This document shows, piece by piece, positions 8,762 through 17,667 of a stretch of DNA of 64,000 bases. Under the pieces are notes generated by a model. The model was given only the letters and a program-made list of their open reading frames with translations, was not told where the DNA came from and made no database searches. The translations under genes were made by a program, and so were the position numbers. The first letter of the stretch is position 1. Every line of letters begins with the position of its first letter. The stretch covers positions 1 through 64,000 of the forward strand of contig NZ_JAUYSS010000008.1 in the NCBI RefSeq assembly GCF_030695525.1. Direction: 5' to 3'. The stretch comes from Daejeonella sp. (lineage in GTDB: Bacteria > Bacteroidota > Bacteroidia > Sphingobacteriales > Sphingobacteriaceae).

Positions 8762-9826
8762 CTACTGCAACTCCCCCAGTTTTATCTGAAACAACTTATC
8801 CCATTTCTTGCCGGTAACAAACAAACGTTTCCCTTTACTATCCCAGGCAATGCCATTCAGAACAAAACCATCGAAATCTTTCATCGGCCTTACTGCATCA
8901 GGATACAAATCGCTAAGGTCGACCTCAGCAGTTACCTGGCCATTAGCAGGATCGATAATCACAATACGGTTAGAGTTGTAAATATTTGCGAATATACGGC
9001 CATCAATAAACTCCAGTTCGTTCAGTGAATGTACAGGACCATTCTGGTCATAAACCTCAATAGAATTTTCCTGCATATAGGTATCCTTATTCAGGATGTA
9101 AATGGTATTGCTGCCATCGCTGCTATAGATAACTTTTCCGTCATTGCATAAACCCCAACCCTCCCGCTGATATTGATTTGAAAATTCACGAAGCAGTTTC
9201 AGGGAATTGAGATCGTATTCCAGACTGACATTATTCTGATAAGTAAGCATCAGAATTTTATCCCCCACAATAGTAATTCCTTCGGCAAAAAGCTCGTCCC
9301 GAACCTTTGTCATTTGCAATACTTTGCCTGTAGAAGGATCTGTTTTTCGTATACTGGATTCACCAGCAAGTCCATCACTCTCATATAAATATCCATTATG
9401 AAATTCTAGTCCCTGGGTGTATGAACTGGTGTCATGCTTAAACACATGTTGCACTACATAGCCAAATTTCTGTGGAACCAAAGTCGACTTAACAACGATA
9501 TTTGTACTGATCTCTTCAGGCTCTGATTGCCCACGGTAAATCTTTGCGGTTATGGCTTTTATTCCCAATTGCAGATCAGCTGTAGGTACAGCAATAGATT
9601 TTTCATCTGCGGCCATTTTTAACTTAACTCCATCAGCAAAGTAGACAACTGAATCGGCCTTCTCATTTAATTTAAGCTCCAGGTTTACCGAATCCCCAAG
9701 ATTGACAGAAGTCCCGGCCTCAGGCATTACCCAGGCAGAAGAATCAGCACTTTTTTTCTCCTCATTCGAGCAATGTGTGAAAAAGAAAAGACTGAAGATT
9801 GAGAGACAAATTAATTTAAATCGCAT
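8762..9826 (-). CDS. Glutaminyl-peptide cyclotransferase (glutamine cyclase type 2) lipoprotein
   Basis: Predicted to convert N-terminal glutamine of peptides to pyroglutamate. The leader MRFKLICLSIFSLFFFTHC ends in a lipobox-type cysteine 19, so it is probably anchored in the envelope. Residues about 25-115 form an extra N-terminal beta domain. The rest is the five-bladed propeller of the plant/bacterial glutamine cyclotransferase family (Glu_cyclase_2), seen in SYTQGLEFHNGYLYES, ELFAEGITIVGDKI, LNELEFIDGRIFANIY and DFDGFVLNGIAWD. It is followed at about 30 nt by yraN-dnaG upstream on the same strand but has no functional link to them. Confidence 0.88.
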   Translation of the reverse strand: MRFKLICLSIFSLFFFTHCSNEEKKSADSSAWVMPEAGTSVNLGDSVNLELKLNEKADSVVYFADGVKLKMAADEKSIAVPTADLQLGIKAITAKIYRGQSEPEEISTNIVVKSTLVPQKFGYVVQHVFKHDTSSYTQGLEFHNGYLYESDGLAGESSIRKTDPSTGKVLQMTKVRDELFAEGITIVGDKILMLTYQNNVSLEYDLNSLKLLREFSNQYQREGWGLCNDGKVIYSSDGSNTIYILNKDTYMQENSIEVYDQNGPVHSLNELEFIDGRIFANIYNSNRIVIIDPANGQVTAEVDLSDLYPDAVRPMKDFDGFVLNGIAWDSKGKRLFVTGKKWDKLFQIKLGELQ

Positions 9827-9856
9827 GGTTCTATTTTATTAAAGAGCATCCTAATC

Positions 9857-10216
9857 TCAGGGCCAGAATGCATCTTCCGTATGCCTGATTACCGGATCCC
9901 CAAATTTATTAAACAGGATCGAAATTATATCAAAACGAACTTCATTCTGATGATTCATCAGATGAATATATTCTCCGGCAGCCATAGCCAGAAGTTTCTG
10001 TTTGGCCTTACTCACAAAATCTTCGGGCTCAGCAAATCTATTGTTCTCCCTTGCTTTGACTTCAACAAAAACAATAATTGGGTTTCTGTATGCAATCAGA
10101 TCAATCTCTGCTTTCCTGAATCTCCAATTTTCATCCAGTATTTCATAACCTTGTTCCTCAAGATACTTCCTTGCAAGCAATTCACCCTGATTCCCAAAGA
10201 CATTATGCCGGGCCAT
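9857..10216 (-). CDS. yraN: YraN family (UPF0102) nuclease-like protein
   Basis: A small cytoplasmic protein with the predicted Holliday-junction-resolvase-like/restriction-endonuclease fold of UPF0102. It shows GNQGELLARKYLEEQGY, then ENWRFRKAEIDLIAY and IVFVEVKARENNRF, i.e. the E..D..ExK arrangement of PD-(D/E)XK nucleases. Its cellular role is not firmly known. I place the start at the ATG at 10216, where it overlaps the dnaG stop as TGATG; a GTG at 10219 is the alternative. Translational coupling with dnaG is likely. Confidence 0.88.
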   Translation of the reverse strand: MARHNVFGNQGELLARKYLEEQGYEILDENWRFRKAEIDLIAYRNPIIVFVEVKARENNRFAEPEDFVSKAKQKLLAMAAGEYIHLMNHQNEVRFDIISILFNKFGDPVIRHTEDAFWP

Positions 10217-12138
10217 CACTTCAGGATAACAGAACCCAAAAACATTGAAATGCCTTTCTCCACTTCTTTTACCTGCATGTATCTGCGCATCAGAATCGCC
10301 TGGTTATCAGCATCCTGTTCAGCCTGAATTTCATCACGGATTCTTCTGAGGATTCTATCGACCTTGCGCTTCTTTAAATGAAATATACCCCCCAGAATAG
10401 TTAACCTCAGATTTTCACTTTCATTCCTGACGTAAATTTTTCTTTTTGCATACCAGTTTTCACTCAAGATATAGGGTGATGAAACCATTGCTATTGCAAG
10501 ATCAGCTATCTGGTGGTCGGAGTTCTTAATAAAATCCTGCTCTGAGGGGAGTTCTCCATTCTCAAGCTGTTTCTTATATTCCTCAATGATTTGAATGCAA
10601 AGCGGATGCTCAAATGTAACATCGGCCAGATTGGATATGATGTAGGGAGCAATATAGGTGTCTGTAATATCATCCCAATGCACTAACTCATGCCCATAAT
10701 TCAGTAGCAGGCGAATAATCTCTTTTTCCTGCGCTTCATCTGTATCAGAAATTCCTGTTTGCTCCAGCATTTCTGGTTCCGGAATATTTTCTGCCTGTGC
10801 TTGCTGAGGATTGAAATTAGTATCCTTTTTTATTTTTCCAAGACGAATCTTATTCAGCTCTGATATAAGTACCCGTTCCTCTATTTGAAGCAGCGAACTG
10901 CATTCACGCACGAAAATAGAGGCCTTAATCCCATCTGGAATTTTGGCAATGCTCTCCACAACTTCTCTTATTATTCCTGCTCTCTTGATCGGATCATTAC
11001 CGGCATCCTTTAAAAGAATACTTGTTTTAAAAAGTATAAAATCCTTCTTGTTTCCTTCAATATGAGATTTAAAGGCAGAACTTCCAAACTTCTGCACATA
11101 AGAATCTGGGTCATCCCCATCGGGAAAAAGAACGATCTTAACATTCAGTCCCTCTTCCAGGATCATATCCAAACCCCTTAATGATGCCTTGATTCCCGCC
11201 TCATCACCATCGTAAAGTATGGTGATGTTCTTGGTAAACCGGCCAATCATTCTAATCTGCTCAATTGTTAGTGAAGTACCCGAAGAGGCCACTACATTCT
11301 CAATCCCGGCCTGATGTACCGAAAGAACATCTGCATACCCCTCAACCAGGTAACAATTATCTTCATCACGCATGGATTTCTTCGCAAAAAATAATCCGTA
11401 GAGTACATTCGATTTATGATAGATATCGCTTTCGGGAGAGTTAACATATTTAGGGACGGCCTTATCTGTCTTTAAAGTTCTTCCACCAAAACCAATGACC
11501 CTGCCGGTAAAACTATGTATCGGAAACATCACTCTCCCACGGAAGCGGTCATAGAATTTTTCATTCTCCTTGCGGATAGTGAGGCCGGTTTCTTCGAGAA
11601 ATTGAAGATTATAACCTTCAGTAAGGGCATTTTGAGTCAATGCATCCCAGACATCGGGAGAATATCCCAATTCAAATTTTTTAATAATATCATCCCTGAA
11701 ACCACGCTCCTTAAAATAACTGAGTCCGATACTTTTGCCTTCCTCAGTCTCAAGCATCTGCTGCTGAAAAAATTTCGCTGCCCAGGCAGAAACGATGTAC
11801 AAACTTTCACGACGGTCATTTACCGCTTGTTCTTCAGGAGTATTTTCAACCTCTGCAATTTCAATGCTGTATTTATTCGCCAGATAACGGAGAGCTTCAG
11901 GGTAAGTTGCTTTCTCATGTTCCATAATGAACCTGACAGAGTCTCCTCCCTTACCACAACCAAAGCATTTGAAAATTCCCTTTCCGACAGAGACATGAAA
12001 TGAAGGGGTTTTTTCATTGTGAAAAGGACAAAGGCCGATCATACTGGTACCCCGTCGTTTTAATGATACAAAATCTCCTACAACTTCCTCAATACGGGAT
12101 GTTTCAATAATCTTGTCGACGGTATCCTTTGGAATCAA
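10216..12138 (-). CDS. dnaG: DNA primase
   Basis: Makes RNA primers for the replication fork. The N-terminal CHC2 zinc finger is complete (CPFHNEKTPSF with CFGCGKGG, about residues 37-64). The TOPRIM core follows (YLVEGYADVLS and ILYDGDEAGIKA, about residues 260-320). The C-terminal part is the more variable helicase-binding region. Length 640 is normal. The best start is a TTG at 12138, giving MIPKDTVDKIIETSRIEEVV, which agrees with the conserved N-terminus of the family; no upstream ATG fits. It is coupled to yraN. Confidence 0.96.
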   Translation of the reverse strand: MIPKDTVDKIIETSRIEEVVGDFVSLKRRGTSMIGLCPFHNEKTPSFHVSVGKGIFKCFGCGKGGDSVRFIMEHEKATYPEALRYLANKYSIEIAEVENTPEEQAVNDRRESLYIVSAWAAKFFQQQMLETEEGKSIGLSYFKERGFRDDIIKKFELGYSPDVWDALTQNALTEGYNLQFLEETGLTIRKENEKFYDRFRGRVMFPIHSFTGRVIGFGGRTLKTDKAVPKYVNSPESDIYHKSNVLYGLFFAKKSMRDEDNCYLVEGYADVLSVHQAGIENVVASSGTSLTIEQIRMIGRFTKNITILYDGDEAGIKASLRGLDMILEEGLNVKIVLFPDGDDPDSYVQKFGSSAFKSHIEGNKKDFILFKTSILLKDAGNDPIKRAGIIREVVESIAKIPDGIKASIFVRECSSLLQIEERVLISELNKIRLGKIKKDTNFNPQQAQAENIPEPEMLEQTGISDTDEAQEKEIIRLLLNYGHELVHWDDITDTYIAPYIISNLADVTFEHPLCIQIIEEYKKQLENGELPSEQDFIKNSDHQIADLAIAMVSSPYILSENWYAKRKIYVRNESENLRLTILGGIFHLKKRKVDRILRRIRDEIQAEQDADNQAILMRRYMQVKEVEKGISMFLGSVILK

Positions 12139-12304
12139 TTTTTTATTACTGGAATTTAAAAATAGTGAAAGTATTTATTACCCGAACAGAAAGATAAATT
12201 TAAAGATTAATTATATCTTCCCTACCCATACTCTTGGAAATCGTGATAGGAAATTAGAAAAAGATAGTAGTCCGGCGATGAATCGGAAAACGTATTTGAC
12301 ACTT

Positions 12305-12868
12305 TTAACCTTTTCTTACCTTAGCTTCAAGCTCAGCATACCATTCTGCACCATACTTACGGATAAGCGGCTCTTTTAAAAATTCATGAACAGAAACTTT
12401 CAGTTCTTTTCCAAAGGCACAGGCAGCACTGCAGATGCTCCAGCGATCGTAATGAAGTACATCAAACTCAGGGTAGTTTGTGATTCGAATAGGATATAAA
12501 TGGCATGAAATCGGCTTTTTCCAGGCAATTTTCCCATCTTCCCATGCCTTTTCAATAGCACATTTGCTGATCCCGTTCTCCATGATTACGTAGGCACATT
12601 CCTTATTGGTATCTACGCAAGGGGTAGTATAATCCCCCTCAAAATCTTTAACATAGGTGCCGAATTCTTCAATAACAGCAACCCCTTTTTCTGTCATATA
12701 CGGTTTAACCAGAGGGTAAATCTCATCCAGAACGGCCAACTCATCCCGCTCCAGGGGGGCTCCTGAATCTCCCTCGATACAACAGATGCCCTTGCATTTA
12801 TTAAGATTACAAACAAAATTTTCATTGACTACATCCTCATGAACCAATGTGTTCTGTACTTCGATCAT
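12305..12868 (-). CDS. DUF3109 family cysteine-rich protein
   Basis: A conserved Bacteroidota protein of 187 residues with about ten cysteines. These include CNLNKCKGICC near the N-terminus, CVDTNKEC in the middle and CHLYPIRI, SICSAAC later. The pattern is that of DUF3109, related in spacing to the YkgJ zinc/iron-binding cysteine cluster proteins, so metal or iron-sulfur binding is plausible but unproven. It lies 5 nt downstream of the DUF3108 gene and is probably co-transcribed with it. Confidence 0.85.
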   Translation of the reverse strand: MIEVQNTLVHEDVVNENFVCNLNKCKGICCIEGDSGAPLERDELAVLDEIYPLVKPYMTEKGVAVIEEFGTYVKDFEGDYTTPCVDTNKECAYVIMENGISKCAIEKAWEDGKIAWKKPISCHLYPIRITNYPEFDVLHYDRWSICSAACAFGKELKVSVHEFLKEPLIRKYGAEWYAELEAKVRKG

Positions 12869-12873
12869 ATATA

Positions 12874-13647
12874 TTATTTAACAAAACCCAGGGGATACTT
12901 TAATCCCTCTGCGGTCATCAGTTCAAGGGTCACTGAACCTACCAGGATCTCAACATGCGCTTTTACAGGAATACGATTCGCATCATCTGTTATCCAAAGG
13001 TATAATTTACTATCCTTTCTGAAAATTCTGCCGGGTTGAATTGATGGACTAAATTTGATACAATTAAATGTACCCAATGCTGTTTTTATACGTTCTCTGC
13101 CAACAAACTGCACCTCCAGCTTACTTATTCCATCCCCCAGGAAATAATCCATACTGAACTTATCGCCCTGCTTTAATTTTGAAATATCTAAACTTCTTGC
13201 AAAGAAATAAGCAGAAACAACATCAAATGTCTGTCCATTGCCTTTGAAAGTACCTTTATTTGATACAACTTTCTTCTCATCCTGATAAAACCGCGCCTTA
13301 TCACTTCGACGGTAATTTGCCTCCCGAATATTCTCTGTATACAAATACGGACTTAAACTTTCCCTGTCAACATAGGAATCGTAACGATTCCTCACTTTAT
13401 AAAAAACATTAAAAGATCCGGCGGTACGGCCTTCTGCAAGCAAATGAAAAACAGGACGATTATCAAATTTAACATCAGTATCCAATACTTTAATTGAAGC
13501 TTCTGCAGCAGTAATAAACCCATAACGAAGTCTGTAACTTAAATACTCTCCAGCTTTAAATACAGGCTCCTTAACGTTTTGCAATCCCTGTGAAAATGCT
13601 GTAGAACAGGATATCAGCAGAAGAAATAATATACTTTTTTTAACCAT
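12874..13647 (-). CDS. DUF3108 domain secreted protein
   Basis: A secreted or periplasmic protein with signal peptide MVKKSILFLLLISCSTAFSQ. The mature part begins with AGEYLSYRLRYGFITAAEAS and continues through GNGQTFDVVSAYFFAR and LGTFNCIKFSP, the typical course of DUF3108. It is all-beta and probably LolA/LppX-like in shape. The function is not known; an envelope lipid or polysaccharide-binding role is often suggested for such folds. It heads a two-gene unit with DUF3109. Confidence 0.83.
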   Translation of the reverse strand: MVKKSILFLLLISCSTAFSQGLQNVKEPVFKAGEYLSYRLRYGFITAAEASIKVLDTDVKFDNRPVFHLLAEGRTAGSFNVFYKVRNRYDSYVDRESLSPYLYTENIREANYRRSDKARFYQDEKKVVSNKGTFKGNGQTFDVVSAYFFARSLDISKLKQGDKFSMDYFLGDGISKLEVQFVGRERIKTALGTFNCIKFSPSIQPGRIFRKDSKLYLWITDDANRIPVKAHVEILVGSVTLELMTAEGLKYPLGFVK

Positions 13648-13673
13648 TTGGTCTTTACTGCAAAAAGTGAACC

Positions 13674-13765
13674 ATCCCGTCCCGGATCAAGTCCGGGATG
13701 ACAAGCGGATCAAGTTTGATGACAACCGGGTCAAGTTTGATAACAACCCAGGACCTGACCCGGGA
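13674..13765. repeat. CCCGGATCAAGTCCGGG-type hairpin repeats
   Basis: A perfect hairpin CCCGGA-TCAAG-TCCGGG lies at 13681-13697. Degenerate copies of the unit (GGATCAAGTTTGATGACAA, GGGTCAAGTTTGATAACAA, GACCTGACCCGGGATCAGG) follow up to the DUF2480 stop codon. Related hairpins occur at 32154-32172 and 47400-47474. Confidence 0.65.
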
Positions 13766-14281
13766 TCAGGATTTCCGCTTAAAAATAGGCACAGTGGAAC
13801 ATGGTTCACCATACATAATACTTTTAGCTACTTTGGTCAGTTTCACCGTAAGCTCAATATAGGCCGAGTTGGGGATGTGAATCTCCCCACAGCCTTTAAT
13901 CACTACCCGCTGATCGCGATACTTTTCCAAATCTATCTGATTCAATTTACGATCAAAAAGTATTGCCTCAAGTACCTCAAGATTTCCAAATATCACTGTT
14001 TCTGCATAAGGTGCCATCTTATTTGCCAGCAGCATATAGGCCCAGGTTGGAACTATAGCATCTGCTGAACAACCGATGGCAATATGCTTACCGGCATAGG
14101 ATTCCCAGTTGTGCTCCTTTATGAATTCCCGGAAATCCTTTTCCCTGAGCATCAAGCCATGAAAAAGGTTATCCTTAATATCATAAAATATACGTTCGCC
14201 AGCCGGGTAGAGTTCGGCAAGATCAAAGCTTATGAGCCCGCTCTCTGCCACTTTATTTATAATTTTTTCCTGAATTTCCAT
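13766..14281 (-). CDS. DUF2480 family protein
   Basis: A 171-residue cytoplasmic protein found mainly in Bacteroidota. It matches DUF2480 through ISFDLAELYPAGERIFYDIK, the LFHGLMLREKDFREFI block, and HIAIGCSADAIVPTWAYMLL. The function is unknown. Its stop sits inside a field of CCCGG hairpin repeats, but the C-terminus (STVPIFKRKS) looks unaltered. It is separated from the upstream ppiD-like gene by a clear terminator, so it probably has its own promoter. Confidence 0.83.
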   Translation of the reverse strand: MEIQEKIINKVAESGLISFDLAELYPAGERIFYDIKDNLFHGLMLREKDFREFIKEHNWESYAGKHIAIGCSADAIVPTWAYMLLANKMAPYAETVIFGNLEVLEAILFDRKLNQIDLEKYRDQRVVIKGCGEIHIPNSAYIELTVKLTKVAKSIMYGEPCSTVPIFKRKS

Positions 14282-14331
14282 CTTCTAACCTGATTATTGA
14301 ACAGCAAAATCCGGAATAAACCGATTGGCTG

Positions 14332-14368
14332 CAAAAAAAAATCCGGAAGTGACAGAACACTTCCGGAT
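14332..14368 (-). terminator. Rho-independent terminator of the ppiD-like gene
   Basis: On the minus strand the stem ATCCGGAAGT / ACTTCCGGAT (14341-14368, 10 bp, 8-nt loop) is followed by nine U residues (14332-14340). It lies 23 nt after the stop codon of the PpiD-like gene. Confidence 0.93.
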
Positions 14369-14390
14369 ACAAAGTTAATGAAATTAGCTA

Positions 14391-16502
14391 CTAAAAGAAC
14401 TTGACGCGGTTATCCTTGATCTTAGAATTATCACGTAAAACTTTGAACGCCTCACCTGAAGCACGCTGCGCCAGTCCCTGAGATACCTGAACCTTTTGTT
14501 TAAAGGCATTGGTAAGGGGTGCCGGCTTACTAAATCCGTTCACAACGAAAACAAATACTCCTTGCTCCCCTTCAATCGGGCGTGATAATTTACCGGGCTG
14601 TGACCCAAAAAGAGTTCCTACCAATACATTTTCCTGTGAAAGTCCTGGAATTACCGGGTTTGCGAACACGATATTCTGAACCGGTGTTACCGCTCTGCCT
14701 GCTTTTTGCGCAACCTGATCGATCGATGTGGATCCAGCAAGAGCCTTATCCATTTTTTCTATAAGCATTCGCGCTTTTACCCGCCTCATTACCATTGGCT
14801 CAATATCCTTCTTTACCTGCTCGAGAGGAAGTGTTCCTTCTTTAAATATATCGACTACTCTGGCTACTGCAAACTTATTTCCCATTTCAAATACCTGATT
14901 TGAAACATCTCCTTTATCAGCACCAAATACCCATCTTACCATTTCACGCGGGCTATCCAATCCTGGAATAGAAGATTGAGTAGCTATCACATTAGCTGCA
15001 AGTAGTTTAACATAACCAGCTTTTTTAGCTTCTGTATCAAATGTTTCAGCATTTTTTGCAACAGTCAGAAAACTTGTTGCTTTAGAATAGGCTTCCTGTT
15101 GGGTTTTATTACTCGCTGAAAAAGATTTATCTACAATAGCAACTTTTGCTACTCTGGAAGAACCAATTTGAGCATTAATCTTAATTACGTGTACACCGAA
15201 CTGGGTAGTAATCACCTTAAGATCACCGGTTTTCCCATTAAAAACAGCGTCCTCAAATGCAGGTACCATAGCACCTCTGGCAAAAGTACCCAGTTCACCA
15301 CCCGAATCTTTTGAAGCATCCGTTCCGAATTTAGCAGCAAGCTCTGCGAAACTGCCTCCTCTTGCAATTACACCCCTGATTGAATCTGCTTTTGCTTTTG
15401 CTTTGTCAATTCCGCCTTCAGTAGCAGGATTTAGTAAAATATGACTTGCTTTTACAGAATCAGGTCCAACCTTAAGGTCCAGAACTTTTACCATCTTGTA
15501 AACACCTCCTGAAAACAAAGGACCTATAAACGCTCCATTTGAAGCGCTGAATACTGCTGAATCAAGTGCAGGCTCCAGTTGACCTCTGCGTACATAAGTG
15601 ATAGGCATTTTAGTTTCAGCGTTGATACTTACAAATAATGAGTCGTTCGCAGCCGCTCTGAATTCAGCTGCGGTTTTATCAACCATAGCCTTTATATCTG
15701 CAGAATCAGCTTTAGAAGGGTTCGCATCAAAAACAATGTACTCAAATGAACGCTTCTCTAAAGGATTCTTAAACCTGTATTTGTTTTCCTTATAATAATC
15801 CGAATAATCCTGATCGGTCAGTTTTACCTGATTATCCGGAATTGAACTGTATTCCAGATTCACAAAACTAAAATTGGCAAGCTTATTACGTTGATCGTAA
15901 TCTTCCCTCGCCTCAAGGGAGGTAACATATAGACTGTTTCTGATCAGATTGGTATATTTTTGCGATAATTTATTTTCACGGATATTGAGCAAAAAGGCAG
16001 TCCATTGCTGACTAACCGGACTTGAAGCCGGCTGAGACTTCACATTTTCAAGAAATGCATTTAGCTGCATTCTGTTTAGCTGCCCTGTTTGAGGATCTCC
16101 AAAGTTCTGAAGGATCTGTGGATCAGGATTTTTTCCTGACACAAGATCGTTGAGCTCATTTTTACTGACCTGAAGACCCAGACGGCTCATTTCCTTGCTC
16201 ATTAAAATCTGTGAAACCGATTGATTCCAGGTATTTTCAATGATATAAGAGGTCATTTGGGGATCTAGACTATTCTGACCCATCTGCTGTTTGAAATTGT
16301 TCGTATTCTGCTCTACCTTCTCATTAAATTCCAGAATAGAAATGGCATTACCATCAACTTCCCCAACTTCAGTCTGATTTCCCTGCATAAACGATCCGCC
16401 CATCTGCACTGCGTCGCTTACTAAAAATGCAACAATTGCAAAACCAATAGCCCCAACGATGATTATCCCTGCACGGTTCCGCAAAAAACTCATTATTCCC
16501 AT
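14391..16502 (-). CDS. PpiD/SurA-like membrane-anchored peptidylprolyl isomerase
   Basis: An envelope foldase of 703 residues. It has one N-terminal membrane segment (about residues 12-33, IIIVGAIGFAIVAFLVSDAV). A SurA-N-type chaperone region follows (GEVDGNAISILEFNEKVEQ). A parvulin domain lies at about residues 350-450 (VKASHILLNPATEGG, SFAELAAKFGTDASKDSGGE, VITTQFGVHVIKI). The C-terminal part is a second, poorly conserved rotamase-like region. This order is that of PpiD, which helps newly exported proteins fold near SecYEG. The ATG at 16502 gives MGIMSFLRNRAG; the second ATG at 16493 is possible. Confidence 0.88.
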   Translation of the reverse strand: MGIMSFLRNRAGIIIVGAIGFAIVAFLVSDAVQMGGSFMQGNQTEVGEVDGNAISILEFNEKVEQNTNNFKQQMGQNSLDPQMTSYIIENTWNQSVSQILMSKEMSRLGLQVSKNELNDLVSGKNPDPQILQNFGDPQTGQLNRMQLNAFLENVKSQPASSPVSQQWTAFLLNIRENKLSQKYTNLIRNSLYVTSLEAREDYDQRNKLANFSFVNLEYSSIPDNQVKLTDQDYSDYYKENKYRFKNPLEKRSFEYIVFDANPSKADSADIKAMVDKTAAEFRAAANDSLFVSINAETKMPITYVRRGQLEPALDSAVFSASNGAFIGPLFSGGVYKMVKVLDLKVGPDSVKASHILLNPATEGGIDKAKAKADSIRGVIARGGSFAELAAKFGTDASKDSGGELGTFARGAMVPAFEDAVFNGKTGDLKVITTQFGVHVIKINAQIGSSRVAKVAIVDKSFSASNKTQQEAYSKATSFLTVAKNAETFDTEAKKAGYVKLLAANVIATQSSIPGLDSPREMVRWVFGADKGDVSNQVFEMGNKFAVARVVDIFKEGTLPLEQVKKDIEPMVMRRVKARMLIEKMDKALAGSTSIDQVAQKAGRAVTPVQNIVFANPVIPGLSQENVLVGTLFGSQPGKLSRPIEGEQGVFVFVVNGFSKPAPLTNAFKQKVQVSQGLAQRASGEAFKVLRDNSKIKDNRVKFF

Positions 16503-16688
16503 ATCCGTATTTTTTTTCTAATATAATTTTAAAAGAGGGCGCAAGATACAAATTTTGGAAAATAAACAATAGCTTAATTTGAGGAAGAAATAATGGGGTA
16601 ATATGCTTGTGAGCCAATGGCTTTGAGTGCCCTAAATATTATTGAAACATTCTACTAAAAGAACAATAGAGATTTGGGTATCAACACA

Positions 16689-17624
16689 CTATTTATACCC
16701 TTTATGCAGAATCAGGAAACTAGCCCGTTCTTCTCGTTTAAAAGGTATATCCCAGTTCCCCTGATAGCTGATCTTGGTTGGTAACAAGGTTTTGTCTTCA
16801 CCAAAATATCCCAGTTCGATATTCATCTGAACATCAAAATCAAAAGCCATATTTCCATATTTCATGTCCACATAACGTCCCAGAATCTGAAAATTACGCA
16901 TATCAAAAATCGTAACCAGTTCCTTAATCATCATGCCTCCTTCAGTCCAGCCCGACAAATCCGGCTTAAGTGCTACCTTAAAACGGTAGACCGGGATAGA
17001 ATCAAGATAGGTTCCTCTGTAAAACGTATAATCATAATACTGCCTCATGTTTGGAGTAAAAATCTGAGTTTTATTTCCAATGAAGGGTACACCCTTAATA
17101 GGCCTCCCCGGACTGAAAATCAGGGTTTTCAGCTTATCTTTGTACGATTCATTACTTTCACCTTTTGCTCCTGATATCGGTGCAGAAGGAACAAAATCAG
17201 AATTGTAGGCGTTCATGAAGATATAATCGAACATCTCGACAGTGTAAAGGGAATATTTTCCATTTCGTTTGTAGACATTACCGTCATCCCTCTTTTCAAG
17301 GATCTCCATTTTGTAAGGCCCGGTATTATTATGATAGATTCTGCGATAGATTTTACCTTCAACCGCATTCGCTTTGTTGTAAGTAAAAATGCGATTCTCA
17401 GCATTAAAGCTGTAGTTCTTCATATTACGAAAAGCCGCATAAAAGCTGGTATCATTAATGATCTCATTAATAAAGGTCTCAGCGGTGAGGCGTGTTGAAG
17501 TAATGGTGATAGCCGAATCAATAGTGACTGTAAGTACTGTATCAGGATTAAAACGCGGTATTTTCTGAGCCAAACCTACACTGCAAACGCCCAACAGGCT
17601 CAGTAATAAATATATTTTCTTCAT
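16689..17624 (-). CDS. Secreted protein of unknown function
   Basis: I do not recognise a named domain. The 311-residue product has a clear signal peptide (MKKIYLLLSLLGVCSVGLAQ). A mostly beta-rich body follows with many aromatic residues (YNKANAVEGKIYRRIYHNN, MRQYYDYTFYRGTYLDSIPV, MKYGNMAFDFDVQMNIELGY). The phrase YDYTFYRGTYLDSIPVY, then RFKV, is reminiscent of Bacteroidota surface proteins with outer-membrane beta elements, but no barrel is evident. It is probably periplasmic or outer-membrane associated. It lies between the PpiD-like gene and an M20 hydrolase on the same strand with no overlap. Confidence 0.6.
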   Translation of the reverse strand: MKKIYLLLSLLGVCSVGLAQKIPRFNPDTVLTVTIDSAITITSTRLTAETFINEIINDTSFYAAFRNMKNYSFNAENRIFTYNKANAVEGKIYRRIYHNNTGPYKMEILEKRDDGNVYKRNGKYSLYTVEMFDYIFMNAYNSDFVPSAPISGAKGESNESYKDKLKTLIFSPGRPIKGVPFIGNKTQIFTPNMRQYYDYTFYRGTYLDSIPVYRFKVALKPDLSGWTEGGMMIKELVTIFDMRNFQILGRYVDMKYGNMAFDFDVQMNIELGYFGEDKTLLPTKISYQGNWDIPFKREERASFLILHKGYK

Positions 17625-17667
17625 AATAATTTCAAAAACATGTACTTCCCTAAAGAAGTAAATGATA

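Noticed and set aside
8660-9028. Plus-strand frame of 122 codons
   Set aside because: It is antisense to the well-supported glutamine cyclotransferase gene and starts inside a repeat.
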